Positions 16,282-24,293 of a DNA stretch of 48,395 nucleotides are shown here, in pieces (position 1 is the stretch's first letter; each line of letters begins with the position of its first letter). The DNA is from an uncultured Collinsella sp. Its GTDB lineage: Bacteria > Actinomycetota > Coriobacteriia > Coriobacteriales > Coriobacteriaceae. The notes below the pieces were generated by a model, which was not told where the DNA came from, made no database searches, and worked only from the letters and a program-made list of their open reading frames with translations. Location: positions 1 through 48,395 of the forward strand of contig CAKUFW010000007.1 of assembly GCA_934650975.1 (NCBI GenBank), read 5' to 3'. Both the position numbers and the translations under genes were made by a program.

Positions 16282-16393
16282 GGTACATGTCCCGGCGGTC
16301 GCGGGCCCGACCACTAATAACCTTTTTTCACTCCGGCTGCAAGCAGAGTCGTTCAAAAGGTTATTAGTGGCCGGGCCCGCTCCCTTATGTACC
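16282..16393. repeat. long inverted repeat after the PiT operon
   Basis: Arms at 16301-16326 and 16355-16380 pair over 26 bp with one mismatch. The outer part is GC-rich (GCGGGCCCG) and the inner part AT-rich (CACTAATAACCTTTT). A further outer pair, GGTACAT at 16282-16288 and ATGTACC at 16387-16393, extends the symmetry. It starts 5 bp past the stop of the DUF47 gene. Layout resembles the element at 1121-1244, but the arm sequences differ. Confidence 0.75.
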
Positions 16394-16562
16394 ACCATTG
16401 GAACTTTGGCTGATAGTTTTAGTGCAATGGGGGCTTGGCTGAAGGGACCTTTGATACCCGGCTGGAGACTTTGGACCTTTATCAGCGTTTGGCTGACGCT
16501 TGCTTTGGGTACCCTTTGGGTTACTTTGGGTTTGTTTGATTTTGATTGTTGGAGGGCTTTGT

Positions 16563-17093
16563 ATGGGCTATTTGGATCTTGCTCGTTCTCGGTATTCTTG
16601 TCGTTCGTTTGAGTCGCGGGCTGTTGAGCAGATGGTGGTGGATGCCATTGTTGAGGCCGGGCGCATTGCTCCTTCTGCTTGTAATAATCATCCGACTCGT
16701 GTGATGGTGCTTGATACTCCTGAGTTGTTGGAGAAGGCTGCTGCTTGTCAGCCGCGGTTTGCTCGTGATGGGTCCATCTTTGGGGCTCCGCTTATCTTTC
16801 TTATTTGCAGCGTTACCGACGATGCCTGGGTGCGCCCCTATGACCAAATGAATTCGAGCGAAATCGATACGTCTATCGTGTGTGATCAGATGATGATGGA
16901 GGCCACCGAGCAGGGCCTGGGAACGTGCTGGGTATGCCATTTTAAGCCCGAGGTGGCACAAGAGCAGTTCGACCTGCCCGAGGGCGTCTACCCCTATCAC
17001 ATGCTCGTCTGCGGCTATCCTGCCGACCATATCGCCGACCCCGAGCATCGAGAGGCCCGCACCATTCCCCTCCCCGACTTCCTCCTCAAATAG
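16563..17093 (+). CDS. nitroreductase-family flavoprotein
   Basis: FMN-dependent NAD(P)H oxidoreductase of the nitroreductase superfamily, 176 aa. The N-terminal FMN-phosphate contact SRYSCRSFESRAVEQ is present, with IAPSACNNHPTRVMV next and the C-terminal GLGTCWVCHF. Natural substrate is unknown; family members reduce nitro groups, quinones or flavins. GGAGGG 6 nt before ATG 16563 fixes the start; an in-phase ATG at 16500 would add a hydrophobic stretch without a binding site. The first 80 or so codons use T-ending codons (GTT, CGT, CTT, TCT) heavily, whereas the rest uses the C/G-ending codons normal here, which hints at a mosaic gene. The bidirectional terminator 17112-17144 ends it. Confidence 0.88.
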   Translation: MGYLDLARSRYSCRSFESRAVEQMVVDAIVEAGRIAPSACNNHPTRVMVLDTPELLEKAAACQPRFARDGSIFGAPLIFLICSVTDDAWVRPYDQMNSSEIDTSIVCDQMMMEATEQGLGTCWVCHFKPEVAQEQFDLPEGVYPYHMLVCGYPADHIADPEHREARTIPLPDFLLK

Positions 17094-17111
17094 ATTTTTG
17101 GGACATGCAAT

Positions 17112-17144
17112 AAAAAAGGACCCGCAAGTTGCGGGTCCTTTTTT
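17112..17144. terminator. bidirectional terminator between nitroreductase and divIVA
   Basis: GGACCCGC at 17118-17125 pairs with GCGGGTCC at 17131-17138, loop AAGTT, with six A before and six T after the stem. It serves the rightward nitroreductase and the leftward divIVA gene, whose stops lie 19 and 23 bp away. Confidence 0.93.
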
Positions 17145-17166
17145 ATCGACTGATTGTAATCCAGCG

Positions 17167-17844
17167 TTAGTCCAGGTCGTCGGCGGCGAAGTTGTCGATC
17201 GGTGCAAAGGGATCGGCAACGGGGATAACCGGCTCGGCGACGGGCAGCGGCTCGGCAGCGGGAACGGTCACAGCCGGAGAAGCGGCGGAACCGACCGGCG
17301 TGGAAGCCATGAGATCGGACGGGAAGGAGTTCTGAGCATCGTCCATGAAGTGCTGGATGAGCTTGAGGTACTCGGCCTTAAACTCCTCACGGGAAGCCTT
17401 CAGACGGTCGATCTCCTCAAGCTCGGCCTGCTTCTCGGTCAGGGCCTGGCGGATGACCTCGCGGGCCTTGGCGTCGGCCTCGTTGCGGATGCGGTCAGCG
17501 TTCTCGTTGGCGTCGTTGACAATGCCCTCAGCGGTCTGCTGGGCAGCAATCAGGGCAGCGGAAATCTGACGCTCCTGAGCGGAGAAGTCAGGTGCAGGAG
17601 CGGCGACGGGCGCGGCAGGGACGGCCTGAGCGGCAGCATCCTGAGCCTGAGCGAGCTGGGTCTGCGTGTCGGCGAGCTGCTGCTCGGTGGCGGTCAGACG
17701 ACCCTTAAGATCGACAATCTTGGCGAGCATGGCGTCGACCTCAGAGGACAGGGTCTCCAGGAAGACGTCGACCTCGGCGGGATCGTAGCCGCGCTTGGCC
17801 TCAGAGAAGGTCTGAGCCTGAATGTCAGCAGGGGTAATAGCCAT
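17167..17844 (-). CDS. divIVA: DivIVA-domain cell-division/polarity protein
   Basis: Peripheral membrane protein of 225 aa that senses curved membrane and organises septum and pole growth. The N-terminal DivIVA domain shows the family pattern TPADIQAQTFSEAKRGYDPA and EVDVFLETLSSEVD. Two coiled-coil stretches follow (about 33-75 and 112-175), separated by an Ala/Pro-rich linker; the C-terminus is Pro/Ala/Val-rich and ends acidic. AAGGAG 6 nt before ATG 17844 sets the start. It is the last gene of the leftward division block, directly after sepF and yggT, and ends at the bidirectional terminator. Position in the ylm cluster supports the DivIVA call over other DivIVA-domain proteins. Confidence 0.9.
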   Translation of the reverse strand: MAITPADIQAQTFSEAKRGYDPAEVDVFLETLSSEVDAMLAKIVDLKGRLTATEQQLADTQTQLAQAQDAAAQAVPAAPVAAPAPDFSAQERQISAALIAAQQTAEGIVNDANENADRIRNEADAKAREVIRQALTEKQAELEEIDRLKASREEFKAEYLKLIQHFMDDAQNSFPSDLMASTPVGSAASPAVTVPAAEPLPVAEPVIPVADPFAPIDNFAADDLD

Positions 17845-17906
17845 AACAAGTTCTCCTTTATCTTCGCCTTGGCGCCGTGCGCCCGACGTGAGTTACTAAG
17901 CCAGTT

Positions 17907-18188
17907 TTATATGAGTATACCTATAAGAAGTTGCAGAACCAGCTTCTGTACCAACTGCAACGCAATAATCGCAACGACCGGTGAAAAATCGACGCCGCCC
18001 ATGGGCGGGATAAACCGGCGGAACAAATTGAGCCACGGGCCGCACACGCTATCGAGAACAGCGGCGATATCCTGCAGCAATCCGCCCTGCTTCATAGGAA
18101 TCCACGTCATAAGGCAGTAGACCACAATGAGCGTGGAGTAAAAGTTGAACAGCGTATTGACCAGCTGGACAATGGTGTAGATGTTGAT
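17907..18188 (-). CDS. yggT: YggT-family membrane protein with apparent AUC start
   Basis: Small integral membrane protein (YggT/YlmG), about 93 aa, two hydrophobic segments. The family core is clear: NFYSTLIVVYCLMTWIP, then FRRFIPPMGGVDFSP, then a C-terminal hydrophobic helix. The only ATG/GTG/TTG-type start that keeps the frame is GTG 18125, but it has no binding site and would remove most of the first membrane segment. GAGGAG at 18200-18195 lies 6 nt before an in-frame ATC at 18188, which gives the full-length protein. I therefore prefer an AUC start. The frame is also continuous with sepF apart from the sepF TAA. Function in septum or membrane organisation is inferred from family context. 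Confidence 0.75.
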   Translation of the reverse strand: MNIYTIVQLVNTLFNFYSTLIVVYCLMTWIPMKQGGLLQDIAAVLDSVCGPWLNLFRRFIPPMGGVDFSPVVAIIALQLVQKLVLQLLIGILI

Positions 18189-18209
18189 GAGAATCTCCTC
18201 GTCTTGTCT

Positions 18210-18935
18210 TTACTTAAGGTAGCCGTCGGCACGGAGCTTCTTGAGGTCCGAATCCTTGACCTCGCAACCGGCGGGCAGCACCATAAACACGCGGTCGCCC
18301 ACCTCTTTGACCGTGGCGCCCAAGCCGCAGGCAAAGCCGTACGAGAAGTCCAGGACGCGCTTGGCGACCTCGGTACGAACGCCCACAAAGATCAGCGCGA
18401 CAGGCTGCTTGGTGCGCACGCGGCGCACAACGGTCTCCACGTCGTCATAGCTCTCGGGGCGCAAGACATACGCCGGCAGCTGCGGCGTAGAGTTGATAAT
18501 GTTGCTCGCATAGGCCGAGGCATCGCTCGGCGCGGGGGCAGGTGCGGGAGCGGCAGCGCGGGCACGCGTGCTCTCGGCGTAGCTCGACGGCGTATCGTAG
18601 GCACCGGGACGATAACCGCCCGCAACCGACTCCTGCGAGCGCGACGGCGGGTTATAGGTCGTAGCGTGGCGAGAATCGTCGCCGACCAGCTGACCGGAAC
18701 GCGTGTACACGGCTACCGACTCGGCCTCGCCACGGCGCGTCTGGCCCAGCAGGCCGTTGCTCGGCTCGTCCTGGGTGTAGAAGCCCTCGCCCGAGGCACC
18801 GCTGTAACCGTTGTTCTGGTAGCCGTCATCATAGCCATCATCGTAGCCGTAGTCGTCGTCCTGACCATAAACCTGGTCGTAACCCTGCTGGCCGCCCAGG
18901 TGCATCTTATTTTTAATCTCGTCAAGGAAGCCCAT
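18210..18935 (-). CDS. sepF: cell division protein SepF
   Basis: Membrane anchor of the FtsZ ring in bacteria without FtsA; 241 aa. The N-terminus MGFLDEIKNKMHLG is the expected amphipathic membrane-binding helix. A long disordered linker follows (about 18-150), first Tyr/Asp/Gly-rich and then Ala/Pro-rich. The C-terminal SepF domain (about 155-241) runs from YVLRPESYDDVETV through VALIFVGVRTEVAKRVLDF to GDRVFMVLPAGCEV. It is longer than most SepF proteins (about 150-200 aa) because of the linker. No ftsA is in the cluster, which fits SepF being the main FtsZ anchor. yggT follows in the same frame 21 nt after the stop. Confidence 0.94.
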   Translation of the reverse strand: MGFLDEIKNKMHLGGQQGYDQVYGQDDDYGYDDGYDDGYQNNGYSGASGEGFYTQDEPSNGLLGQTRRGEAESVAVYTRSGQLVGDDSRHATTYNPPSRSQESVAGGYRPGAYDTPSSYAESTRARAAAPAPAPAPSDASAYASNIINSTPQLPAYVLRPESYDDVETVVRRVRTKQPVALIFVGVRTEVAKRVLDFSYGFACGLGATVKEVGDRVFMVLPAGCEVKDSDLKKLRADGYLK

Positions 18936-18995
18936 GGTTGTGTCCTCTCACGGTTTAGTGCAGGCGCTCCGATAATCAGTGCGCACTTCAGAGCC

Positions 18996-19733
18996 TTATT
19001 TTACTGCAAACTCCGGGCTAAATACTACCCTGCCCAGGCGAACGAGCGTAGAGCCTTCCTCAAGGGCAGGCTCAAAGTCCTCGCTCATGCCGCAGGAAAG
19101 CTCGGGCAGGCTCAGATCGGAGTGCGTAGCCTCAAGCTCATCCCTTAGTTCGCGAAGTCCGGCAAAGGTGCGGCGCGCCACATCTTTATTCCCCCGCGGG
19201 GCCATAGTCATAAGGCCCCGCACACAAATTCCCTCAAGCTCCGCAAGCTCACCTGCGGCGTCGCGAACCTCGTCGGGCGAAAAGCCGCCCTTGGACTCCT
19301 CGCCGCTCACATTCACCTCGATCAGCACACGCTGGGGGCCGGAGAGCTCGCCCGCCTCAATCTTGCGGACTGCACGGCTCGAGATAGCCCGCGCCAAATG
19401 CAGCGATCCCACCGAATGAATCAGCTCAGCCGAGCCCAGAACCGCATTGATCTTGTTGGTCTGCAGGTTGCCGATCATATCGAAGCGCACTTCGGGTAGC
19501 CCCGGATGCTCTGCGAGGCCCGCAAGCTTGCGAACGAGCTCCTGCGGGCGGTTCTCGGCAAAATGGCGATACCCCGCCTGAATAGCGGCAACGGTCTCAT
19601 CGACGCCAACAGTCTTGGAGACGGCAATCAGGCGCGCCTCATCATGTGAACGACCGGCGCGATCGAGTGCGGCATAGAAGCGCTCGAGTATCTGCTCGCG
19701 GCGAGCGCGCATCAAGTCCAAATAGTTATCCAT
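18996..19733 (-). CDS. yggS: YggS-family pyridoxal phosphate-binding protein
   Basis: PLP homeostasis protein (YggS/YlmE, human PLPBP), 245 aa, single TIM-barrel domain in the cytosol. The Schiff-base Lys is in RLIAVSKTVGVDE near residue 35, the phosphate contact side shows GLMTMAPRG and ELSCGMSEDFEPALEEGST. GGAGG 10 nt before ATG 19733 supports this start, 28 codons inside the longest frame. It lies between phoU and sepF; yggS directly upstream of sepF is standard for the ylm cluster. Confidence 0.93.
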   Translation of the reverse strand: MDNYLDLMRARREQILERFYAALDRAGRSHDEARLIAVSKTVGVDETVAAIQAGYRHFAENRPQELVRKLAGLAEHPGLPEVRFDMIGNLQTNKINAVLGSAELIHSVGSLHLARAISSRAVRKIEAGELSGPQRVLIEVNVSGEESKGGFSPDEVRDAAGELAELEGICVRGLMTMAPRGNKDVARRTFAGLRELRDELEATHSDLSLPELSCGMSEDFEPALEEGSTLVRLGRVVFSPEFAVK

Positions 19734-19783
19734 TGCCAATCGCCTCCGCAGACAGCCAAACAAGTAGTCCCATGCTAACGCAA

Positions 19784-19815
19784 GAGCGCGGCCTCGCATG
19801 TGCAAGGCCGCGCTC
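19784..19815 (-). terminator. hairpin after phoU
   Basis: GAGCGCGGCC at 19784-19793 pairs perfectly with GGCCGCGCTC at 19806-19815. It lies between the phoU stop and the yggS start. The following bases on the minus strand (TTGCGTTAG) are only weakly T-rich, so it may attenuate rather than terminate. Confidence 0.55.
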
Positions 19816-19853
19816 ACTTAGGTATTTACAATCTTTCGACGAACGGGGCTACC

Positions 19854-20711
19854 CTACTCCTCGTCGTCCTCGGTATCATCCTCGTCCTCAAGATGATCCA
19901 ACAGGTAGCGAAGACCTTCGCTCACCTCGTTAGCGGGCACCTTGGCAACAAAGCGCGCATCGACGGCAGGCCGCATGATGACGCCCTCGCCCGAAGGCAC
20001 GCGCATGCTCTCGAGCTCGTCCTCGTCCGTGCGGGCGATATCGCCGGCGTTCATGCGCTGGCCGGTCAGCAGGAAGGTCAGACGGCAGGCGGCATCGATG
20101 GAAATCGAGGCAATGCGATCGAGGTAGCGCGAAACCATGATGGCGCGGCGCAGGTCGTCATAGTTGCTGTCGTCGTCCATAAAATCGCCCGTGTCCATGC
20201 GGTTAAAGGTGCGGAAGAACTTCTCGTAGGCCGCGTGCACCGGCTCGTCCTCGACGGCCAGATTGCAGATGATGGACATGTCGTTGGTGACGAGCGCGGA
20301 AAGCGACGAGCCCAGCACCTGGTATACGGCTTCCGCCTCGGCCTCAACCGTACCGACAAGCTCCTGGGGCAGAGAGATATCGGCCTTGACCATGTGACGC
20401 GTGGCACGGCAGATCTGGCGAACCTTATCGGTCATGCGCTGCAGGTTAAAGTCGACGTAGATAATCGTCTGCAGCAAGCGGAAGTCGGAGGCGACAGGCG
20501 ACTGCGTGGCGATCAAGTTGTAGCACACGGCCTCCAAGTTGGCGCAGCGAGCGTCAATCGAGAGCGTGCGCTTCTTGGTCTTGGTGGCGAGCTTGCGGTC
20601 ATCGGTCACATAGGCCTTCACGGCGTCGTGAAGCGCCAGGTCTACAGCCTCGTAGATGCTCAACATCTCGTGACGGGCCTCGACGAGCTGACGGGAAAAC
20701 AGTTTGCGCAT
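19854..20711 (-). CDS. phoU: phosphate signalling protein PhoU
   Basis: Cytosolic helical-bundle protein that represses the Pho response and restrains Pst uptake when phosphate is plentiful. Two PhoU repeats are visible, the first with EARHEMLSIYEAVDLALHDAVKA and NLIATQSPVASDFRLLQTI shown in part by LLQTIIYVDFNLQRM, the second with VTNDMSIICNLAVEDEP. At 285 aa it is longer than the usual 215-240 aa, owing to a C-terminal domain of about 60 residues ending in an acidic tail (EDEDDTEDDEE). GGAGTGAACC precedes ATG 20711. It is the last gene of the pst operon, 92 bp after pstB. Confidence 0.93.
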   Translation of the reverse strand: MRKLFSRQLVEARHEMLSIYEAVDLALHDAVKAYVTDDRKLATKTKKRTLSIDARCANLEAVCYNLIATQSPVASDFRLLQTIIYVDFNLQRMTDKVRQICRATRHMVKADISLPQELVGTVEAEAEAVYQVLGSSLSALVTNDMSIICNLAVEDEPVHAAYEKFFRTFNRMDTGDFMDDDSNYDDLRRAIMVSRYLDRIASISIDAACRLTFLLTGQRMNAGDIARTDEDELESMRVPSGEGVIMRPAVDARFVAKVPANEVSEGLRYLLDHLEDEDDTEDDEE

Positions 20712-20803
20712 GGTTCACTCCAATCAGTTGGGTGCGGTCATGCCGCCCGCACAGTGAATACGCACCGGACCAGGTCCGATCGGCTTGGGACTAGTCGCAC
20801 CGA

Positions 20804-21607
20804 TCAGCCAAAGCGGCCGGTGATATAGTCTTCCGTCCGCGAATCCACCGGGCTGGTGAAGATCGCGTCGGTTTGACCATACTCGATGAGCGTGGCGGGC
20901 TCGCCGGCAACTTCCTGCAAGAAGAATGCGGTGTAGTCGCTAATACGAGCCGCCTGCTGCATTGAATGCGTGACGATGATGATCGTCATTTCGGGCGCCA
21001 GCTCGGCCATCAGATCCTCGACCTTAGAGACAGACGTGGGGTCGATGGCGGAGCAGGGCTCGTCCATCAGAAGGACATCGGGCTGCACCGCAAGCACGCG
21101 CGCGATGCACAGACGCTGCTGCTGACCACCCGAGAGCGCCAAACCATCCTTGTTGAGCTGATTGGATACCTCTTTCCAGAGGTTGGCGCGCTTGAGCGAT
21201 TCTTCCACGATGTCATCGAGGTCGCTTTTGCTAGTCACGCCCTGCAGACGAGGGCCAAAAGCGACATTCTCGTAGATGGATTTGGGAAACGGGTTGGGCT
21301 GCTGAAAGATCATGCCCACGCGGCGGCGAAGGTCAACCGGGTCGACGCCCTCGGCATAGATATCGTTGCCGTCGAGCGTCATGGTGCCCTCAACGCGCGT
21401 GCCCTCGATCAGGTCATTCATGCGGTTGATGCAGCGCAAAAACGTCGATTTGCCGCAGCCCGAAGGACCGATAAACGAGGTGATGGCGTTTTTGGCGATG
21501 TTGAGGTCGAGCCCCGTCAGCGCATGAAAGTCACCGTACCAAAAGTTGAATTCCTTGGCCGTGATGGCCGCTTGCTCCGGCGTGGGAGCGGACTGATAGA
21601 CGGACAT
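20804..21607 (-). CDS. pstB: phosphate ABC transporter ATP-binding protein PstB
   Basis: ATPase subunit of the high-affinity phosphate importer PstSCAB; 267 aa. Walker A is GPSGCGKST (about 52-60), the ABC signature [13 protein letters not shown] follows the Q-loop [12 protein letters not shown], and Walker B is [12 protein letters not shown]. The switch His is in [21 protein letters not shown] precedes ATG 21607. It is 12 bp downstream of pstA in the same operon. Confidence 0.97.
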   Translation of the reverse strand: MSVYQSAPTPEQAAITAKEFNFWYGDFHALTGLDLNIAKNAITSFIGPSGCGKSTFLRCINRMNDLIEGTRVEGTMTLDGNDIYAEGVDPVDLRRRVGMIFQQPNPFPKSIYENVAFGPRLQGVTSKSDLDDIVEESLKRANLWKEVSNQLNKDGLALSGGQQQRLCIARVLAVQPDVLLMDEPCSAIDPTSVSKVEDLMAELAPEMTIIIVTHSMQQAARISDYTAFFLQEVAGEPATLIEYGQTDAIFTSPVDSRTEDYITGRFG

Positions 21608-21619
21608 GGGACTCCTTAA

Positions 21620-22525
21620 CTAGCGGCGCTTGCGCGACAGATAGCGCGCAAACAGGTTGAAGGCCAGAATAATCGCCATCAGCAAAAGCGCGGTGCCGTA
21701 GGCTGCGTTCATGTTGATGCCGTCATTGGCGAGCAGATAAAGGTGAACGGTCATGGGACGACCGGAATCGAGCGGCGAAATAGGCAGGTTGATGGCCTGA
21801 CCCATGGTGTAGAGAACCACCGCGGTCTCGCCGATGGCACGGCCGATGGCGAGGACGATGCCGGTGGCGATGCGGCCAAAGGCAGAGGGAAGCACGATCT
21901 TGGAGACGACCTGCCACTTGGTGGCGCCCAGGCCGTACGCGCCCCAGCGGATATAGCGCGGCACGGCGCGAATGGCCTCCTCGGTGGTGCGCATGACGAT
22001 GGGGAGCATCAAAAGTGCGAGCGCCAGCGCGGCAGAGACCATCGAAAGGCCCAAGCCCATAGCCTCGACAAACAAGGCATAGCCAAACAGACCCATAACG
22101 ATGGAGGGCACCGAGGCCAAGGCATCGGCAGCGTAGCGAATGAGCTCGACGACCTTGCCCTGCTTGGCGTACTCGGCCAGATAGACGGCAGCCAGCACGG
22201 CGACCGGCGTGCAGATGAGCATGGCGAGCGCCGTCACGTAGACGGTCGAGACGATCGTCGGCCAAATACCGCCCTCAGCGTTCACGCCCTGGGGCCAACC
22301 GAAGATAAAGTCGAGCGAGATATGCGGCAGGCCGTTAACGACCACGTAGGCGATGATGGCGACCAACACCAGCGTGGTGATATAGGCCGCGGCGCGGAAC
22401 ACGCCAAGCATAATCTTGTTGGACAGATCCTTATTGATGCGGCCCTTCTTGCCGTGGGAAAGGGCACGCTTGATGCGCTCGCGCGACGAGGTCGTATCGA
22501 CCGTCGTGTCAACAGAATCGGACAT
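21620..22525 (-). CDS. pstA: phosphate ABC transporter permease PstA
   Basis: One of the two membrane permeases of the Pst phosphate importer; 301 aa with six predicted membrane helices after a charged N-terminus (about 1-45). The cytosolic coupling loop is seen in AIRAVPRYIRWGAYGLGATK followed by a conserved QVVSKIVLPSAFGRIATG. LPHISLDFIFGWPQ is a typical PstA periplasmic-side stretch. GAGGGGG before ATG 22525 lies within the end of pstC, and only 3 bp separate the two genes, so they are co-translated. Confidence 0.96.
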   Translation of the reverse strand: MSDSVDTTVDTTSSRERIKRALSHGKKGRINKDLSNKIMLGVFRAAAYITTLVLVAIIAYVVVNGLPHISLDFIFGWPQGVNAEGGIWPTIVSTVYVTALAMLICTPVAVLAAVYLAEYAKQGKVVELIRYAADALASVPSIVMGLFGYALFVEAMGLGLSMVSAALALALLMLPIVMRTTEEAIRAVPRYIRWGAYGLGATKWQVVSKIVLPSAFGRIATGIVLAIGRAIGETAVVLYTMGQAINLPISPLDSGRPMTVHLYLLANDGINMNAAYGTALLLMAIILAFNLFARYLSRKRR

Positions 22526-22528
22526 AGC

Positions 22529-23464
22529 CTACCCCCTCTTCTTCTTGGAAATCAGGCGGACGATGCCCACCAGCGCGGCGGAAATGATAAACAAGACCAC
22601 GCCCATGCCAAACAGGGCAGAGCGGTGCAGGCCCGAGGAATAGCTCATGTCGAGCGCGATCTGGCTCGTGAGCGTCGAAATGGGGCTCGCGATACTGTCC
22701 GGAATGACCGGGGCATTACCCACGACCATCAGTACGGCCATGGTCTCGCCGATAGCGCGGCCCATGCCCAACACGATAGCGTCCACGATACCCAGCTTGG
22801 CCGCCGGCAACACGACCTTGTAGATGGTCTGCCACTTGGTGGCGCCCATGGCATAGGATGCCTCGCGGATGCCCATGGGGATGGAGTTGAGGGCATCGAT
22901 GGTGAGCGTCGTGATGGTGGGGACGATCATGATGGCGAGCACAAACCAAGCCGTCAGCGCACCAAAGCCAAGGCCACCGGTCAGCTGCGCGATAAACGGG
23001 CGAATGATGATCATGCCAAAGAAGCCGTAGATGATGGAGGGGATGCCCGCCAACAGGTCGACGGCGGGGCTGATGAGCTTGCGCACACGCTTGCTGGCAA
23101 TCTCGACCAGATACACGGCGGTACCTACGCCCAGGGGCACGCCCATGGCAAGGGCGCCGACAGTCACCAGGCCCGAACCGGCCAGCAGCGACATAATGCC
23201 GTAGTGGCCCTCGGAAGGCGCCCACGTAAAGCTAAAGAAGTCTGCCAGGCCAATATCGGTAAAGACGGGCAGGGCCGAGTACGTGGTAAAGACAAAAATC
23301 AGGATGACGGTGACGACCGCTAGGAACGCGCAGGCAAAGAAGATCCACTGCAGTGCCTTCTCTTTAAGATAAGTGCTGCGCGATACCAGTGCCAGCTCAC
23401 GCTTCTTGGGTGCCTGAGCCGTCTGCTCAGTCTGGGGGCTTTCCTGTGCTTCCACGCTACTCAC
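22529..23464 (-). CDS. pstC: phosphate ABC transporter permease PstC
   Basis: Second Pst permease, 311 aa, six predicted membrane helices after a soluble N-terminus of about 35 residues. The coupling loop is IREASYAMGATKWQTIYKVV followed by a conserved LPAAKLGIVDAIVLGMGRAIGETMA stretch in part. SFTWAPSEGHYGIM is the usual PstC motif after the first helix. The start is GTG 23464, overlapping the end of pstS by 8 bp. A second GTG three codons later (23455) has better spacing (about 8 nt) from GGGGAG and may be the true start. Confidence 0.96.
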   Translation of the reverse strand: MSSVEAQESPQTEQTAQAPKKRELALVSRSTYLKEKALQWIFFACAFLAVVTVILIFVFTTYSALPVFTDIGLADFFSFTWAPSEGHYGIMSLLAGSGLVTVGALAMGVPLGVGTAVYLVEIASKRVRKLISPAVDLLAGIPSIIYGFFGMIIIRPFIAQLTGGLGFGALTAWFVLAIMIVPTITTLTIDALNSIPMGIREASYAMGATKWQTIYKVVLPAAKLGIVDAIVLGMGRAIGETMAVLMVVGNAPVIPDSIASPISTLTSQIALDMSYSSGLHRSALFGMGVVLFIISAALVGIVRLISKKKRG

Positions 23465-24293
23465 TCCCCTTTCCGTCGTTGGTAACGGGAATAAAGCCCG
23501 CCTCGCGAATCTGCTTGTCCATCTTTTCGGACGTCACGTAGTCGATGTAATCCTGCGCTTGCTGCGAAGGTGTCCCCTTCACAAAGAAGTAGAGGTCGCG
23601 GGAGATGGGATAACCGCCACTTGCGACCGTCTTCTCGGACGCCTCGACGTGATTGACCGAGACGGCCTTAACCGAGGTCTTGGCGTTGAGGCTCTCGACA
23701 AAACCCAGCGAGATGTAGCCAATAGCACCACGAGAGCGAGACACGACATCGCGTACCTGGCCCGTGCCCGAAAGGACGGCCGAGCGACGATCGAACGGCG
23801 TGCCGTCCATCACGATGGTGCGGAAGGCCTCACGCGTACCGGAAGCCTCGTCGCGGTTGATAACCTGAATCTTCAGGTCCTCGCCACCAACCTCTTTCCA
23901 GTTGGTGATCTTGCCCGCATAGATATCGCGGAGCTGCTCAGTCGAGAGGTTATCGACCGGGTTGTCGTCGTTCACGATGACCGCGATGCCGTCGTGTGCG
24001 ATAACGATAGGCGTCAGGCCCAGGTCTTGCTCATCGGCGTTGAGACCACGAGAGGAGCTGGCGATATCGGCAGTGCCGGCGCTAACAGCTTCGATGCCAG
24101 CAGATGAGCCCAGACCAGAAACCAACACGTCGATGCCGGTCTCTTCCTTAAAGCCCTCGGCCGCGATCTCGGCAATGGGAAGGCAGGTGGTCGAGCCGGC
24201 CACGGTAATAGAAGACATAGAAGATCCTGAGGAGCAGGCGCACAGCGTGAGCGTGAGCACTGCTGCACTCAGGACCGATGCGATCTTTCTCAT
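23457..24293 (-). CDS. pstS: phosphate-binding lipoprotein PstS
   Basis: Extracytoplasmic phosphate-binding protein of the Pst importer, 278 aa, anchored as a lipoprotein. The signal peptide MRKIASVLSAAVLTLTLCAC ends in lipobox LCAC, so Cys20 would be lipidated. Phosphate-binding loops are AGSTTCLPIAE and the SRDEASGTR-like NRDEASGTREAF. ATG 24293 overlaps the stop of pgeF in the arrangement ATGA, so pstS is translationally coupled to pgeF. pstC follows with another overlap. Confidence 0.96.
   Translation of the reverse strand: MRKIASVLSAAVLTLTLCACSSGSSMSSITVAGSTTCLPIAEIAAEGFKEETGIDVLVSGLGSSAGIEAVSAGTADIASSSRGLNADEQDLGLTPIVIAHDGIAVIVNDDNPVDNLSTEQLRDIYAGKITNWKEVGGEDLKIQVINRDEASGTREAFRTIVMDGTPFDRRSAVLSGTGQVRDVVSRSRGAIGYISLGFVESLNAKTSVKAVSVNHVEASEKTVASGGYPISRDLYFFVKGTPSQQAQDYIDYVTSEKMDKQIREAGFIPVTNDGKGSE

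Noticed and set aside
16500..16562. Hydrophobic N-terminal extension of the nitroreductase
   Set aside because: The upstream ATG has no binding site and nitroreductases are soluble; GGAGGG precedes ATG 16563.
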